DNA of 64,000 bases from Fictibacillus macauensis ZFHKF-1 (GCF_000269865.1 NZ_AKKV01000027.1:62001-126000); one strand, 5' to 3'; counted from the first letter of the stretch, positions 39,691 to 48,039 are shown. Numbers and translations: made by a program. The notes: generated from the sequence alone by a model not told the origin.

Positions 39691-40233
39691 ATGACCCATT
39701 CATTTCATGCAACAACGATTTTTGCTGTTCATCATAATGGTAAATGTGCCATGTCCGGTGATGGGCAAGTAACATTCGGCAACACAGTAGTAATGAAGCA
39801 TTCAGCGAAGAAGGTAAGACGACTTTATGGTGGTAAAGTATTAGCAGGATTTGCAGGTTCGGTAGCTGATGCCTTTACGTTATATGAGAAGTTTGAAGCA
39901 AAATTAGAAGAATATAGTGGTAACTTAGCACGCGCAAGTGTAGAGTTAGCAAAAGAATGGCGAACGGATCAAGTGCTTCGAAAGCTAGAAGCGATGTTAA
40001 TCGTAATGAATAGTGAAAGCCTTTTACTCATTTCGGGTACAGGAGAAGTGATTGAGCCGGATGATGGCATACTTGCGATCGGTTCAGGAGGGAATTTTGC
40101 ATTAGCAGCAGGGCGTGCGCTTAAGCGGAATGCTCCTTCTTTAACAGCTGCTGAAATCGCGAAAGCAGCACTAGAGATTGCTGGTGAAATCTGTGTATAC
40201 ACAAATGATCAAATTGTTCTTGAAGAGCTATAA
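39691..40233 (+). CDS. hslV: ATP-dependent protease proteolytic subunit HslV (ClpQ/CodW)
   Basis: The 180-residue proteasome-beta-like subunit pairs with HslU. The N-terminus is [18 protein letters not shown]. Bacillus ClpQ starts MSSFHATT and uses an N-terminal Ser. Here Met removal would expose Thr2, and the extension ahead of the conserved ATTIFAV block is one residue longer. [14 protein letters not shown] and the C-terminal [14 protein letters not shown] are standard. AAGGAGGG precedes it. Confidence 0.96.
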   Translation: MTHSFHATTIFAVHHNGKCAMSGDGQVTFGNTVVMKHSAKKVRRLYGGKVLAGFAGSVADAFTLYEKFEAKLEEYSGNLARASVELAKEWRTDQVLRKLEAMLIVMNSESLLLISGTGEVIEPDDGILAIGSGGNFALAAGRALKRNAPSLTAAEIAKAALEIAGEICVYTNDQIVLEEL

Positions 40234-40251
40234 TAAGGAGCGTGTATAGCG

Positions 40252-41646
40252 ATGACTACTCAATTGACACCAAGACAAATTGTGGAGAAACTGGATCAAT
40301 ATATTGTTGGCCAAAAAGAAGCAAAAAAAGCGGTCGCTGTCGCGTTACGAAACAGACATCGAAGAAGCTTACTTGATGAAAAATTACGAGATGAAATTTC
40401 TCCTAAAAACATTTTAATGATCGGTCCGACCGGGGTCGGTAAAACAGAAATTGCGAGAAGGCTAGCTAAACTCGTTCAAGCTCCTTTCATTAAAGTAGAA
40501 GCGACAAAATTCACAGAAGTAGGCTATGTCGGTCGGGACGTAGAATCAATGGTACGAGATTTAGTAGAAACGTCCATTCGGCTCGTGAAAGAACAACGCA
40601 TGCTTGAAGTGAAGGATAAAGCGGAAGAGAATGCGAATAAGCGTCTCATTGAATTGCTCGTTCCAGGCAAGCAAAAAGAGTCTTCTATGAAAAATCCACT
40701 TGAAATGCTTTTCGGTTCAGGCAATACATCTTCCCAAAACCAAGGCGATCAAGAAGATGATGCTACGATTGCTCAGCAACGTAAACAAATGGCTCATAAA
40801 CTAGCATTAGGTGAAATGGAAAACCATCTTGTAACAGTAGAGGTGGAGGAACAGAATCATTCGATGATGGATATGTTTCAAGGCTCTGGACTTGACCAGC
40901 TTGGTGTTAATATGCAAGATGTACTGGGAGGTCTCGTTCCTAAAAAGAAAAAGCGTCGGAAGTTAACCGTTTCCGAAGCGCGAAAAGTACTTACGCAAGA
41001 TGAGGCTGCTAAATTAATTGATATGGATGAAGTCTCGAGTGATGCTGTTTATAAAGCGGAGCAACAGGGTATTATTTTTATCGATGAAATTGATAAGATT
41101 GCAGGAAAACAACAACAAAGTGCGGACGTTTCACGCGAAGGCGTGCAACGTGATATTTTGCCAATCGTAGAAGGTTCTACCATTATGACGAAATATGGTT
41201 CGGTCAAAACAGATCATATTTTATTCATTTCTGCGGGTGCTTTTCATATGGCAAAACCGTCTGATTTAATCCCAGAACTACAAGGAAGATTTCCAATTCG
41301 CGTAGAGCTTGAAAAGTTATCTGTACATGATTTTACGAGAATTTTAGTAGAGCCAGATAATGCGCTGTTAAAGCAATACCAAGCTCTTTTAGCGACTGAA
41401 GGTATAAATCTTGAATTTTCTGACGAAGCTATAGCTAAGATTGCGACTTTAGCTTTTCAAGTTAATCAGGAAACGGATAATATTGGTGCGAGAAGACTTC
41501 ATACTATTTTAGAACGCTTGTTGGAGGATCTATCTTTTGAAGCACCTGATGTAACGATGGATACAATTAAAATAACACCAGAATATGTGGAAGAGAAACT
41601 TGCTTCAATTGCTAAGAACAAGGATCTGAGTCAGTATATTCTGTAG
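40252..41646 (+). CDS. hslU: ATP-dependent protease ATPase subunit HslU (ClpY)
   Basis: The 464-residue AAA+ unfoldase has Walker [16 protein letters not shown] (about 62-70), Walker [12 protein letters not shown], and the intermediate domain (about 110-250). The C-terminal tail LSQYIL is the docking peptide for HslV. AAGGAG lies before the start; it begins 18 bases after hslV. Confidence 0.97.
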   Translation: MTTQLTPRQIVEKLDQYIVGQKEAKKAVAVALRNRHRRSLLDEKLRDEISPKNILMIGPTGVGKTEIARRLAKLVQAPFIKVEATKFTEVGYVGRDVESMVRDLVETSIRLVKEQRMLEVKDKAEENANKRLIELLVPGKQKESSMKNPLEMLFGSGNTSSQNQGDQEDDATIAQQRKQMAHKLALGEMENHLVTVEVEEQNHSMMDMFQGSGLDQLGVNMQDVLGGLVPKKKKRRKLTVSEARKVLTQDEAAKLIDMDEVSSDAVYKAEQQGIIFIDEIDKIAGKQQQSADVSREGVQRDILPIVEGSTIMTKYGSVKTDHILFISAGAFHMAKPSDLIPELQGRFPIRVELEKLSVHDFTRILVEPDNALLKQYQALLATEGINLEFSDEAIAKIATLAFQVNQETDNIGARRLHTILERLLEDLSFEAPDVTMDTIKITPEYVEEKLASIAKNKDLSQYIL

Positions 41647-41659
41647 GAGGAAAAGGGAA

Positions 41660-42439
41660 ATGAACTTACTAGAAAAAACACGAAAGCTGAACGCAATGCT
41701 TCAACAATCAGGAGGAAAGCCGGTTAACTTTAAAGAAATGGCTGAAACTCTTCGTGATGTAATTGAAGCAAATATCTTTGTTGTCAGCAGAAGGGGGAAA
41801 TTATTAGGCATTTCACTGAATCAAGAAATTGAGAATGAGCGCATGAAAAAAATGCTTGAAGAGCGTCAATTTCCAACTGAATATACTAAAGGGTTATTCA
41901 ACGTAATGGAAACTTCTTCAAATCTTGATATTGCCAGTGAATATACAGCATTTCCTATTGAAAACAAAGAATTATTTTCTTCAGGCTTAACAACGATTGT
42001 ACCTATTATTGGTGGTGGAGAGCGCTTAGGGACACTTATTTTATCTCGACTCTCAAACTCTTTTAATGATGATGATTTATTGTTAGCAGAGTATGGAGCA
42101 ACAGTCGTTGGTATGGAAATTCTTCGTGAAAAAGCAGAAGAAATCGAAGAAGAAGCGCGCAATAAAGCCGTAGTACAAATGGCTATTAGCTCGTTATCTT
42201 ATAGTGAACTTGAAGCAATTGAACATATTTTTGATGAGCTAGAAGGAAATGAAGGTTTACTTGTAGCTAGTAAAATAGCTGATCGCGTAGGAATTACGCG
42301 TTCTGTAATTGTAAATGCCCTTCGTAAACTAGAAAGTGCGGGTGTTATTGAATCTCGTTCACTAGGTATGAAAGGAACGTACATTAAAGTACTTAATGAT
42401 AAATTCTTGCTAGAATTATCTAAGTTAAAAACAAGCTAA
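41660..42439 (+). CDS. codY: GTP-sensing global transcriptional regulator CodY
   Basis: The 259-residue repressor senses branched-chain amino acids (N-terminal GAF domain, about 1-155) and GTP. It binds DNA through a C-terminal winged helix (about 185-255, with [32 protein letters not shown]). Length matches the B. subtilis protein. TAGGAGGAAAAGGG precedes the ATG. It ends the operon and is closed by a strong terminator, with the insertion element right after. Confidence 0.98.
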   Translation: MNLLEKTRKLNAMLQQSGGKPVNFKEMAETLRDVIEANIFVVSRRGKLLGISLNQEIENERMKKMLEERQFPTEYTKGLFNVMETSSNLDIASEYTAFPIENKELFSSGLTTIVPIIGGGERLGTLILSRLSNSFNDDDLLLAEYGATVVGMEILREKAEEIEEEARNKAVVQMAISSLSYSELEAIEHIFDELEGNEGLLVASKIADRVGITRSVIVNALRKLESAGVIESRSLGMKGTYIKVLNDKFLLELSKLKTS

Positions 42440-42454
42440 GAAGAGAATAACGAG

Positions 42455-42488
42455 GAGCTGTGTCTGATTCGAGACACAGCTCTTTTTT
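42455..42488 (+). terminator. Rho-independent terminator of codY
   Basis: GAGCTGTGTCT (42455-42465) pairs perfectly with AGACACAGCTC (42472-42482) around GATTCG, followed by seven Ts. Confidence 0.93.
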
Positions 42489-42500
42489 TGATGTATTGAA

Positions 42501-42523
42501 AACCCCTGGCTATGCCGGGGGTT
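42501..42523 (+). repeat. Left-end subterminal hairpin of the insertion element
   Basis: AACCCCTGGC pairs with GCCGGGGGTT (one G-T wobble) around a TAT loop. Such an imperfect palindrome near the end is what TnpA of this family binds. Confidence 0.75.
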
Positions 42524-42615
42524 CTAAAAAGCTTCAAGCGTGGTATTAAAAAAACCTCACTTCATCATAAGCTAAAGTTGGTTTCCCGACCACTTCACTC
42601 ATCAAAGAAGGAGGT

Positions 42616-42634
42616 ATGTCCTTGTGAAGGACAT
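42616..42634 (+). promoter_or_regulatory. Start-codon hairpin of tnpA
   Basis: ATGTCCTT (42616-42623) pairs perfectly with AAGGACAT (42627-42634), leaving the GTG start codon alone in a 3-base loop. The Shine-Dalgarno GAAGGAGG lies just before the stem. This would hold down tnpA translation. Confidence 0.65.
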
Positions 42635-43094
42635 GAACAGTTTAGCACACACGACATGGAATTGTAAGTACCACATCGTACTCGCACCAAAATATAGAGG
42701 ACAAATTATATATGGAAAATATAGAAAGAGTATCGGTCAAATAATCCGAGATTTATGTGAACGCAAGGGAGTGGTCATTCATGAAGCCAATGCATGTAAA
42801 GACCACATTCATATGTTGTTGAGCATCCCACCTAAATGAAGTGTATCTCAATTTATGGGTTACTTGAAAGGAAAAAGTAGCCTGATGATTTTCGATCGAC
42901 ATGCGGATTTAAAATATCGCTATGGGAATCGCAAATTTTGGTGTCGAGGATTCTATGTCGATACCGTGGGCCGAAATAAAAAGAAAATACAAGAATACAT
43001 ACGAAATCAGCTCGTAGAAGACTTTCGTACAGATCAGTTAACGTTATTTGAAGAGTACGACCCGTTCACTGGACAGAAAAATAAAAAGAAGTAA
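42624..43094 (+). pseudogene. tnpA: IS200/IS605 transposase TnpA, interrupted by an internal TGA
   Basis: Two pieces in the same frame, 42624-42839 and 42840-43094, together give a normal-length HUH transposase of 157 codons including the internal TGA (42837-42839) and the terminal stop. The first part holds the metal-binding HUH motif (KDHIHMLLSIPP). The second holds FMGYLKGKSSL and the helix with the likely catalytic tyrosine (YIRNQL). The stop falls between them after IPPK, where relatives carry one ordinary residue. The truncated product lacks the tyrosine and cannot act unless the TGA is read through. No frameshift is seen. Confidence 0.85.
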
Positions 43095-43132
43095 GGAAAT
43101 TCTTTAGAATTAGTGAGTGAATGTGGTGCAAA

Positions 43133-43190
43133 AGGGAGACCTCCTCAGGGGGCCTTTAAGGCCGAGGCCGGTAAGAGAGGCTTTTAGCCG
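43133..43190 (+). other. Structured non-coding segment in the 3' part of the insertion element
   Basis: After the tnpA stop the sequence contains CCTCC-TCA-GGGGG, GGCCTT-T-AAGGCC and GGCT-TT-TAGCC, consecutive self-complementary blocks leading up to the right-end hairpin. It may be part of the transposon end, or a transcript-level structure. I cannot tell which. Confidence 0.45.
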
Positions 43191-43196
43191 CAGAGC

Positions 43197-43222
43197 AAAC
43201 CACCAGTTCCCACTGGTGGTTT
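43197..43222 (+). repeat. Right-end hairpin of the insertion element
   Basis: AAACCACCAGT (43197-43207) pairs perfectly with ACTGGTGGTTT (43212-43222) around TCCC. Its strength and position mark the right end. Confidence 0.8.
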
Positions 43223-43316
43223 TGATTGTACCATGAACGACAAGAAAATAGATGCATGTACTTAGGTCTTAATAACTATTATTGTATAAAAATGAATATA
43301 GGTACAAAAGACCCAT

Positions 43317-43343
43317 TAAAATAGTAGTACCATTTATCGAAAA
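43317..43343 (+). promoter_or_regulatory. Weak sigma-D-like promoter upstream of flgB
   Basis: TAAA (43317-43320), 15 bases, then ATCGAAAA, which keeps only the CGA core of the sigma-D -10 (GCCGATAT). Plausible by position, weak by sequence. Confidence 0.3.
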
Positions 43344-43366
43344 ATGTCTAAATGTGCAAAAAAATA

Positions 43367-43396
43367 TAGACATTTTTTGGCTTAGTACCGTAAAAT
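43367..43396 (+). promoter_or_regulatory. Candidate sigma-A promoter of the fla/che operon
   Basis: TAGACA (43367-43372), an 18-base spacer and TAAAAT (43391-43396), one mismatch in each hexamer, 65 bases before flgB. The -35 forms the right arm of an 11-bp inverted repeat (43340-43350 with 43367-43377), and a GTACC motif lies in the spacer. Confidence 0.5.
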
Positions 43397-43460
43397 ATGG
43401 AATAACAGCAGAAAATGGTACATAAGGTAATTTATTTATAGTAAAAAAGGGGTATGAAAA

Positions 43461-43838
43461 ATGTTTGGAAATGGAGTAATACCGCAACTGGAGAAAGGTT
43501 TACAGCGTATTTCATTGCAGCAACAGGCAAATGCAGCCAATATAGCCAATGTTAATACGCCCAATTATAAGTCTAAAGTCGTAGGTTTTCAATCGGAATT
43601 TCATTCGATGCTTCAAGCTTACCGTAGCGATCGCCGTCATCTTTCCTTTTCGGGAGAGAACGGTCAGTATGTGACTAGAAAAGAAACCTCAACCGTTATG
43701 AATCATAATGGAAATAATGTTGACATTGATCAGGAAATGGCTGAAATAGCCAAAAATCAATTAATGAACCAAGCGATGATTCAATTACTAAACAGTAAAA
43801 TGAATGGAATGAGAATCGTCATAAAAGGAGGTAAGTAA
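43461..43838 (+). CDS. flgB: Flagellar basal-body rod protein FlgB
   Basis: The 125-residue proximal rod protein has the conserved N-terminal rod motif ANAANIANVNTPNYK and a C-terminal helix (MAEIAKNQLMNQAMIQLLNSK). It is the first gene of the flagellar operon. A Shine-Dalgarno AAAAAAGGGG is present. flgC begins on its stop codon (TAATG). Confidence 0.96.
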   Translation: MFGNGVIPQLEKGLQRISLQQQANAANIANVNTPNYKSKVVGFQSEFHSMLQAYRSDRRHLSFSGENGQYVTRKETSTVMNHNGNNVDIDQEMAEIAKNQLMNQAMIQLLNSKMNGMRIVIKGGK

Positions 43839-44287
43839 TGGGAATCTTTAATGCGTTAAATAGTTCAGCATCAGCCTTGACGGCACAACGATTAAAAATG
43901 GATGTTGTGTCGAGTAACATGGCGAACGCTGAAACAACGCGAGGAACGAGAGTAAACGGAAAATGGATTCCGTATCAACGGAAAATGGTTGTGGCAGAAG
44001 CAAGCAATCGACCGTTCGCTTCTTTTTATGAACAGGCAACAGCAGGGGCGATAAATCATGAAGGAGTCGTTGTACGTGGAATCGTCAATGATCGTACGCC
44101 ATTTAAACGGGTATATAATCCCACGCATCCAGATGCTAATGAGCAGGGCTATGTTTTAATGCCGAATGTAGATCCACTTAAAGAGATGATCGATTTGATG
44201 AGTGCATCACGTTCATATGAAGCAAATGTTACCGCTTTAAACGCTTCAAAAGCTATGTATGCGAAAGCATTAGAAATTGGAAGGTAG
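43838..44287 (+). CDS. flgC: Flagellar basal-body rod protein FlgC
   Basis: The 149-residue rod protein starts MGIFNALNSSASALTAQRLKMD, with VVSSNMANAETT as the rod motif. The C-terminal MIDLMSASRSYEANVTALNASKAM is typical of axial proteins. The start overlaps the flgB stop; AAAGGAGGT lies upstream. Confidence 0.97.
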   Translation: MGIFNALNSSASALTAQRLKMDVVSSNMANAETTRGTRVNGKWIPYQRKMVVAEASNRPFASFYEQATAGAINHEGVVVRGIVNDRTPFKRVYNPTHPDANEQGYVLMPNVDPLKEMIDLMSASRSYEANVTALNASKAMYAKALEIGR

Positions 44288-44296
44288 AGTGATCAT

Positions 44297-44596
44297 ATGA
44301 CAATGAGCGTGCAAGGTGTAACGAATGTAGCGTCAATACCGCTAACGGAGAACATACAACAAGTAAAAGAAAGCGAAGGTTCATTTGCTACGGTCTTACA
44401 GAACATGCTTCAGGAAACGAATGGCTATGAACAAGCTTCTAATCAGGCGACTAATCAGCTATTAACAGGAAAAACCGATGATATTAGTTCGGTAATGGTA
44501 TTAGCTGAAAAGGCAAACTTAACGTTACAAACAGCCGTTGAAGTAAGGAATAAAGTTTTAGAAGCCTATCAAGAGATTATGAGAACACAACTATAG
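44297..44596 (+). CDS. fliE: Flagellar hook-basal body protein FliE
   Basis: The 99-residue MS-ring/rod junction protein has FATVLQNMLQETN and the C-terminal MVLAEKANLTLQTAVEVRNKVLEAYQEIMRTQL helix pair of the family (quoted in part for recognition: VLEAYQEIMRTQL). It begins 9 bases after flgC. A 72-base AT-rich gap follows before fliF, holding a small GAGG/CCTC stem. Confidence 0.95.
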   Translation: MTMSVQGVTNVASIPLTENIQQVKESEGSFATVLQNMLQETNGYEQASNQATNQLLTGKTDDISSVMVLAEKANLTLQTAVEVRNKVLEAYQEIMRTQL

Positions 44597-44668
44597 AAAT
44601 CATTATATTATTTCGTTTTTGAATTGTTTTTTTGAGGGTAACCTCATGAACAACATGTGGAGGAGATC

Positions 44669-46237
44669 ATGATTGAGAACTTAAAAAATAGAATACGAGC
44701 AATGAATAATGCCTTTCAACTTTGGAGTCGTAAGAAAAAATGGCTGCTGTTGTGTGGCATCCTAGGCATTTTAACAGTGGCATTTGTGATTTCATACATG
44801 TCGCGCGAAAAGCTAGTTCCTCTCTACACAGAACTGTCACCACAGGAAGCAGGTCAAATCAAAAGTCATTTAGACGGTAAAGGGATTTCGTCTGAATTAT
44901 CGCAAGGTGGTAAAGTTATTTCGGTTCCAGAAGAACAGGTCGATGCGTTAAAAGTATCACTTGCTTCTGAAGGTATTCCAAAAAGCGGAAGCATTGATTA
45001 TTCCTTTTTCGGACAAAACAAAGGATTTGGCATGACAGACAATGAGTTTAATGTGTTAGAACGAGAAGCAACTCAAACGGAGATTGAAAAGCTCATAAAA
45101 AATATTAGCGGGGTTGATGATGCGAAGGTCATGATTTCAACACCTGAAAAGGGCGTATTCGTTAAGCAAGAAAAACAACAGTCCTCAGCCTCTGTCGTTT
45201 TAACATTAAAACCTGAAACAAAACTAGATGACGGTCAAGTCCGCTCCTTGTACCACCTTGTTTCTAAAAGTGTACCAAATTTACCAACAGAGAATATCGT
45301 TATTTCTGATCAATACTTCCACTCATTTTCTTTAGATCAAGGAAAACAAAAAGGGGATCTATCGCAGTATGAAGCACAGCGCAACGTAAAGCAGGAAATT
45401 GAACACGATTTGCAAATGCGGGTGCAACAAATGCTTTCTATGTTAATTGGGCCCAATAAAGTAATCAGTACAGTGACCGCTGATATCGATTTTACAAAAG
45501 AGAAAAGAGAAGAAAAAAGAGTTGAGCCAGTTGATACAAAAAAAATAGAAGGCATTAAGTTAAGCGCAGAAAAGGTGCGAGAAACATTTACCGGATCACA
45601 AGCTAAAGCTAAAGGCATTGATGGGACCGGAGAAAGTGACATTCCTACGTATCAAGGGACTGATCAAGCAGGTGGCGATTCAGAAAAAACAGAGGATCGC
45701 ATTAATTATGAAGTGAATCGTATTCATAAAGAAATTACGAAAAGTCCTTACACGATTCGTGATTTAGGCATCCAAGTCATGGTGGAACCACCAAAACCAA
45801 ATGATCCAACTTCTTTACCACAAGGAACGATTGAAGATATTACGCAAATGTTAAGTAACATTGTGCGGACGAGCATTGCAAAGGATGCAGCAACAAAAGT
45901 AGGCGATAACGATATTAGTCAAAAAATCTTCGTTTCTGCTAAGCCTTTCCATAAGGAAGAGCCAGTCAAGGCAGAAGAAAAAACAGCCATTCCACTGTGG
46001 ATGTTAATCTCAGCTGGTCTCTTGCTGCTCGGTGTCATCATTGCTCTAATCCTTTGGAGAAAACGAAAGCGCAATGAAGACGAAGAGGATGGTTGGCTTG
46101 ATGAAGAGGAGCAAATCGAAACGGTTCAGCAAGAAGAAAAAGAAAGTGATGTGCAAAAGGCTCAGCTAGAAAAGCTAGCAAAAGACCGACCTGATGAATT
46201 TGCTAAGCTATTGCGAACGTGGCTTTCAGAAGAATAG
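44669..46237 (+). CDS. fliF: Flagellar MS-ring protein FliF
   Basis: The 522-residue ring protein has transmembrane helices near residues 24-44 (LLLCGILGILTVAFVISYM) and 445-465 (LWMLISAGLLLLGVIIALIL). A large periplasm-equivalent part with PKEG-like YscJ repeats lies between them. The C-terminal tail binds FliG. ATG 44669 follows GGAGGAGATC; an in-frame upstream GTG is less likely. Confidence 0.97.
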   Translation: MIENLKNRIRAMNNAFQLWSRKKKWLLLCGILGILTVAFVISYMSREKLVPLYTELSPQEAGQIKSHLDGKGISSELSQGGKVISVPEEQVDALKVSLASEGIPKSGSIDYSFFGQNKGFGMTDNEFNVLEREATQTEIEKLIKNISGVDDAKVMISTPEKGVFVKQEKQQSSASVVLTLKPETKLDDGQVRSLYHLVSKSVPNLPTENIVISDQYFHSFSLDQGKQKGDLSQYEAQRNVKQEIEHDLQMRVQQMLSMLIGPNKVISTVTADIDFTKEKREEKRVEPVDTKKIEGIKLSAEKVRETFTGSQAKAKGIDGTGESDIPTYQGTDQAGGDSEKTEDRINYEVNRIHKEITKSPYTIRDLGIQVMVEPPKPNDPTSLPQGTIEDITQMLSNIVRTSIAKDAATKVGDNDISQKIFVSAKPFHKEEPVKAEEKTAIPLWMLISAGLLLLGVIIALILWRKRKRNEDEEDGWLDEEEQIETVQQEEKESDVQKAQLEKLAKDRPDEFAKLLRTWLSEE

Positions 46238-46247
46238 GAGGGAAATC

Positions 46248-47258
46248 ATGACAAAAGCTACGAAAATGACAGGCAAAGAAAAAGCAGCTATGCTAATGAT
46301 TTCCATTGGTCCAGAGGCAGCTGCTCAAATATATAAACAGTTAAGTGAAGAAGAAGTAGAGAGACTAACATTGCAAATTTCGCAAATTCGTAAAGTTGAA
46401 AAAGTCATTCAAGATGAGGTTGTCGGTAAATTTTATCAACTTCTCTTAGCACAGGATTATATTACGCAAGGAGGCATTGGTTACGCAAAAATGGTGTTAG
46501 AACGGGCGCTCGGTCAAGAAGAAGCTATGGATATTATTCATCGCTTAACCTCTACATTGCAAGTAAGGCCGTTTGATTTTGCTCGGCGTGCCGATCCTGC
46601 CCAAGTGCTTAGCTTTATCCAAGATGAGCATCCGCAAACAATTGCCCTCATTTTGTCTTATCTTGATGCAACGCAATCAGGGCAAATTCTCTCTGAATTA
46701 CCTCCGGAAATGCAAGGTGATGTTGCTAGACGAATTGCGGTTATGGATCGAACATCGCCAGAAATTATTAACGAAGTGGAACGGATTCTAGAAAGAAAAT
46801 TATCCGCTACGGTACATAATGATTTTACGCAAGCAGGTGGTGTCGAAGCCGTTGTAGACGTCTTAAACGGAGTAGATCGAGCAACGGAAAAAACGATTTT
46901 GGACGCTTTAGAAGTTCAGGATCCGGAGTTGGCAGAGGAAATTAAGAAGCGGATGTTTGTATTTGAAGATATTGTAATTCTCGATCATCGTGCGATTCAA
47001 CGTGTTATTCGTGAAGTACAAAATGAAGATCTCATTCTAGCACTTAAAGCTGCTAGTGAAGAGGTGAAAACGCTTGTATTTCGCAATATGTCTGAGCGGA
47101 TGGTGGAAACATTTCAAGAAGAGATGGAATTTATGGGACCTGTCCGTTTGAAAGATGTAGAAGAAGCACAGTCTCGAATTGTGGCTACTATTCGGCGCTT
47201 AGAAGAAGCGGGGGAAGTTGTTGTCGCTCGAGGTGGAGGAGAGGATGTCATTGTGTAA
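46248..47258 (+). CDS. fliG: Flagellar motor switch protein FliG
   Basis: The 336-residue C-ring protein transmits torque from stators. The EHPQTIALILSYL motif (about residue 126) and the C-terminal torque helix region with charged residues (DEDLILALKAASEEVKTLV-like) are present. TAGGAGGGAAATC precedes ATG 46248; the longer start lies inside fliF. The 3' end overlaps fliH by 14 bases. Confidence 0.97.
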   Translation: MTKATKMTGKEKAAMLMISIGPEAAAQIYKQLSEEEVERLTLQISQIRKVEKVIQDEVVGKFYQLLLAQDYITQGGIGYAKMVLERALGQEEAMDIIHRLTSTLQVRPFDFARRADPAQVLSFIQDEHPQTIALILSYLDATQSGQILSELPPEMQGDVARRIAVMDRTSPEIINEVERILERKLSATVHNDFTQAGGVEAVVDVLNGVDRATEKTILDALEVQDPELAEEIKKRMFVFEDIVILDHRAIQRVIREVQNEDLILALKAASEEVKTLVFRNMSERMVETFQEEMEFMGPVRLKDVEEAQSRIVATIRRLEEAGEVVVARGGGEDVIV

Positions 47259-48039
47259 AATTATTAAAGCCTCAGAAATTAATCATACAGCTTCTTTTAA
47301 GCCTGTTCATCTTCATCAACTGCTCTACGCAACAGCGTTTGCGCAAGCGGATGAAGAAGACTGCTCTACACGTTTGATGGAGGAAGCGCTTCAAGCAAAA
47401 AAAGAAGCAGATGTATATAAAGAAGAGTTGCAAAAGCAACATCAAGCAGAAGTGGAGTATGAGAAACAACAAGTGCAAATTGAAATAGAGCAATTACGTA
47501 AAGAAACACGACAACAGGCGTATGAAGAAGGAGTAAGCCAAGGACAAGCGGAAGGTCGTGCGCATTATGATGAAGCACTACAACAAGTCAATAAGCTTAC
47601 ACAATTAGCACAGAAAGAGTATGAAAGTCATATCGAAAAAGCGACACCGATAATTATAGAGCTTGCTGTTGAGTTAGCGCAAAAAGTAGTCGGTGCCTCA
47701 TTTGAACAAGATGAGCAAACATTCGTTTCTGTTCTGAAGCAACTTTTATTGGAATTAAAAATGAATCACGCTATTCGCTTGTATGTGCCGGTTTCTTGGT
47801 ATGAAGCAACGCTTTGTGCAAAAGAAGATTTAGAAAGTGTGCTGGAGAAAAAAGATACTTTATCGCTTTATCCAGACGAACAGTTACAAGGAAATGATTT
47901 TTACGTGGAATATCCCGGTGGGAAGATTGAAGGTGGGCTTGATCGCCAGTTACTACAACTGAAAGAAAAATTGCAAGAATATGTTGAGGAGCACAACCAT
48001 GAACGTGCCGGCATTAAAAACAATTATACAAAAAAGTAA
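47245..48039 (+). CDS. fliH: Flagellar assembly protein FliH
   Basis: The 264-residue negative regulator of the FliI export ATPase has a long coiled coil (about 40-150, rich in Glu, Gln and Lys). A C-terminal V-ATPase subunit E-like domain (IIELAVELAQKVVGASFEQDE onward) follows. It is somewhat longer than B. subtilis FliH. It starts inside fliG behind GGAGGAGAGG and its end overlaps fliI by 41 bases. Confidence 0.93.
   Translation: MSLCKIIKASEINHTASFKPVHLHQLLYATAFAQADEEDCSTRLMEEALQAKKEADVYKEELQKQHQAEVEYEKQQVQIEIEQLRKETRQQAYEEGVSQGQAEGRAHYDEALQQVNKLTQLAQKEYESHIEKATPIIIELAVELAQKVVGASFEQDEQTFVSVLKQLLLELKMNHAIRLYVPVSWYEATLCAKEDLESVLEKKDTLSLYPDEQLQGNDFYVEYPGGKIEGGLDRQLLQLKEKLQEYVEEHNHERAGIKNNYTKK

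Larger units (their letters stand above)
42495..43235 (+). mobile_element. IS200/IS605-family element, single-tnpA type, probably defective
   Basis: A short element of roughly 740 bases contains one tnpA-like frame, a left-end hairpin (42501-42523) and a right-end hairpin (43197-43222). It has no terminal inverted repeats and no target duplication that I can see, as expected for single-strand HUH transposition. No tnpB is present. It lies in the codY-flgB gap in the same direction as both. Exact cleavage sites cannot be set from one copy; the ends given are estimates. Confidence 0.8.
43095..43460 (+). other. Gene-free stretch: IS right end and flgB upstream region
   Basis: No coding region is seen here. 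Bases 43133-43222 are GC-rich and fold into several small hairpins belonging to the insertion element. From about 43223 the sequence is AT-rich and holds six GTAC-core motifs, an 11-bp inverted repeat (43340-43377) and candidate sigma-A and sigma-D promoters for the flagellar operon. Confidence 0.7.

Noticed and set aside
43386-43425. CodY box upstream of flgB
   Set aside because: Only the right half (CAGAAAATG) resembles the CodY consensus; the left half does not match.
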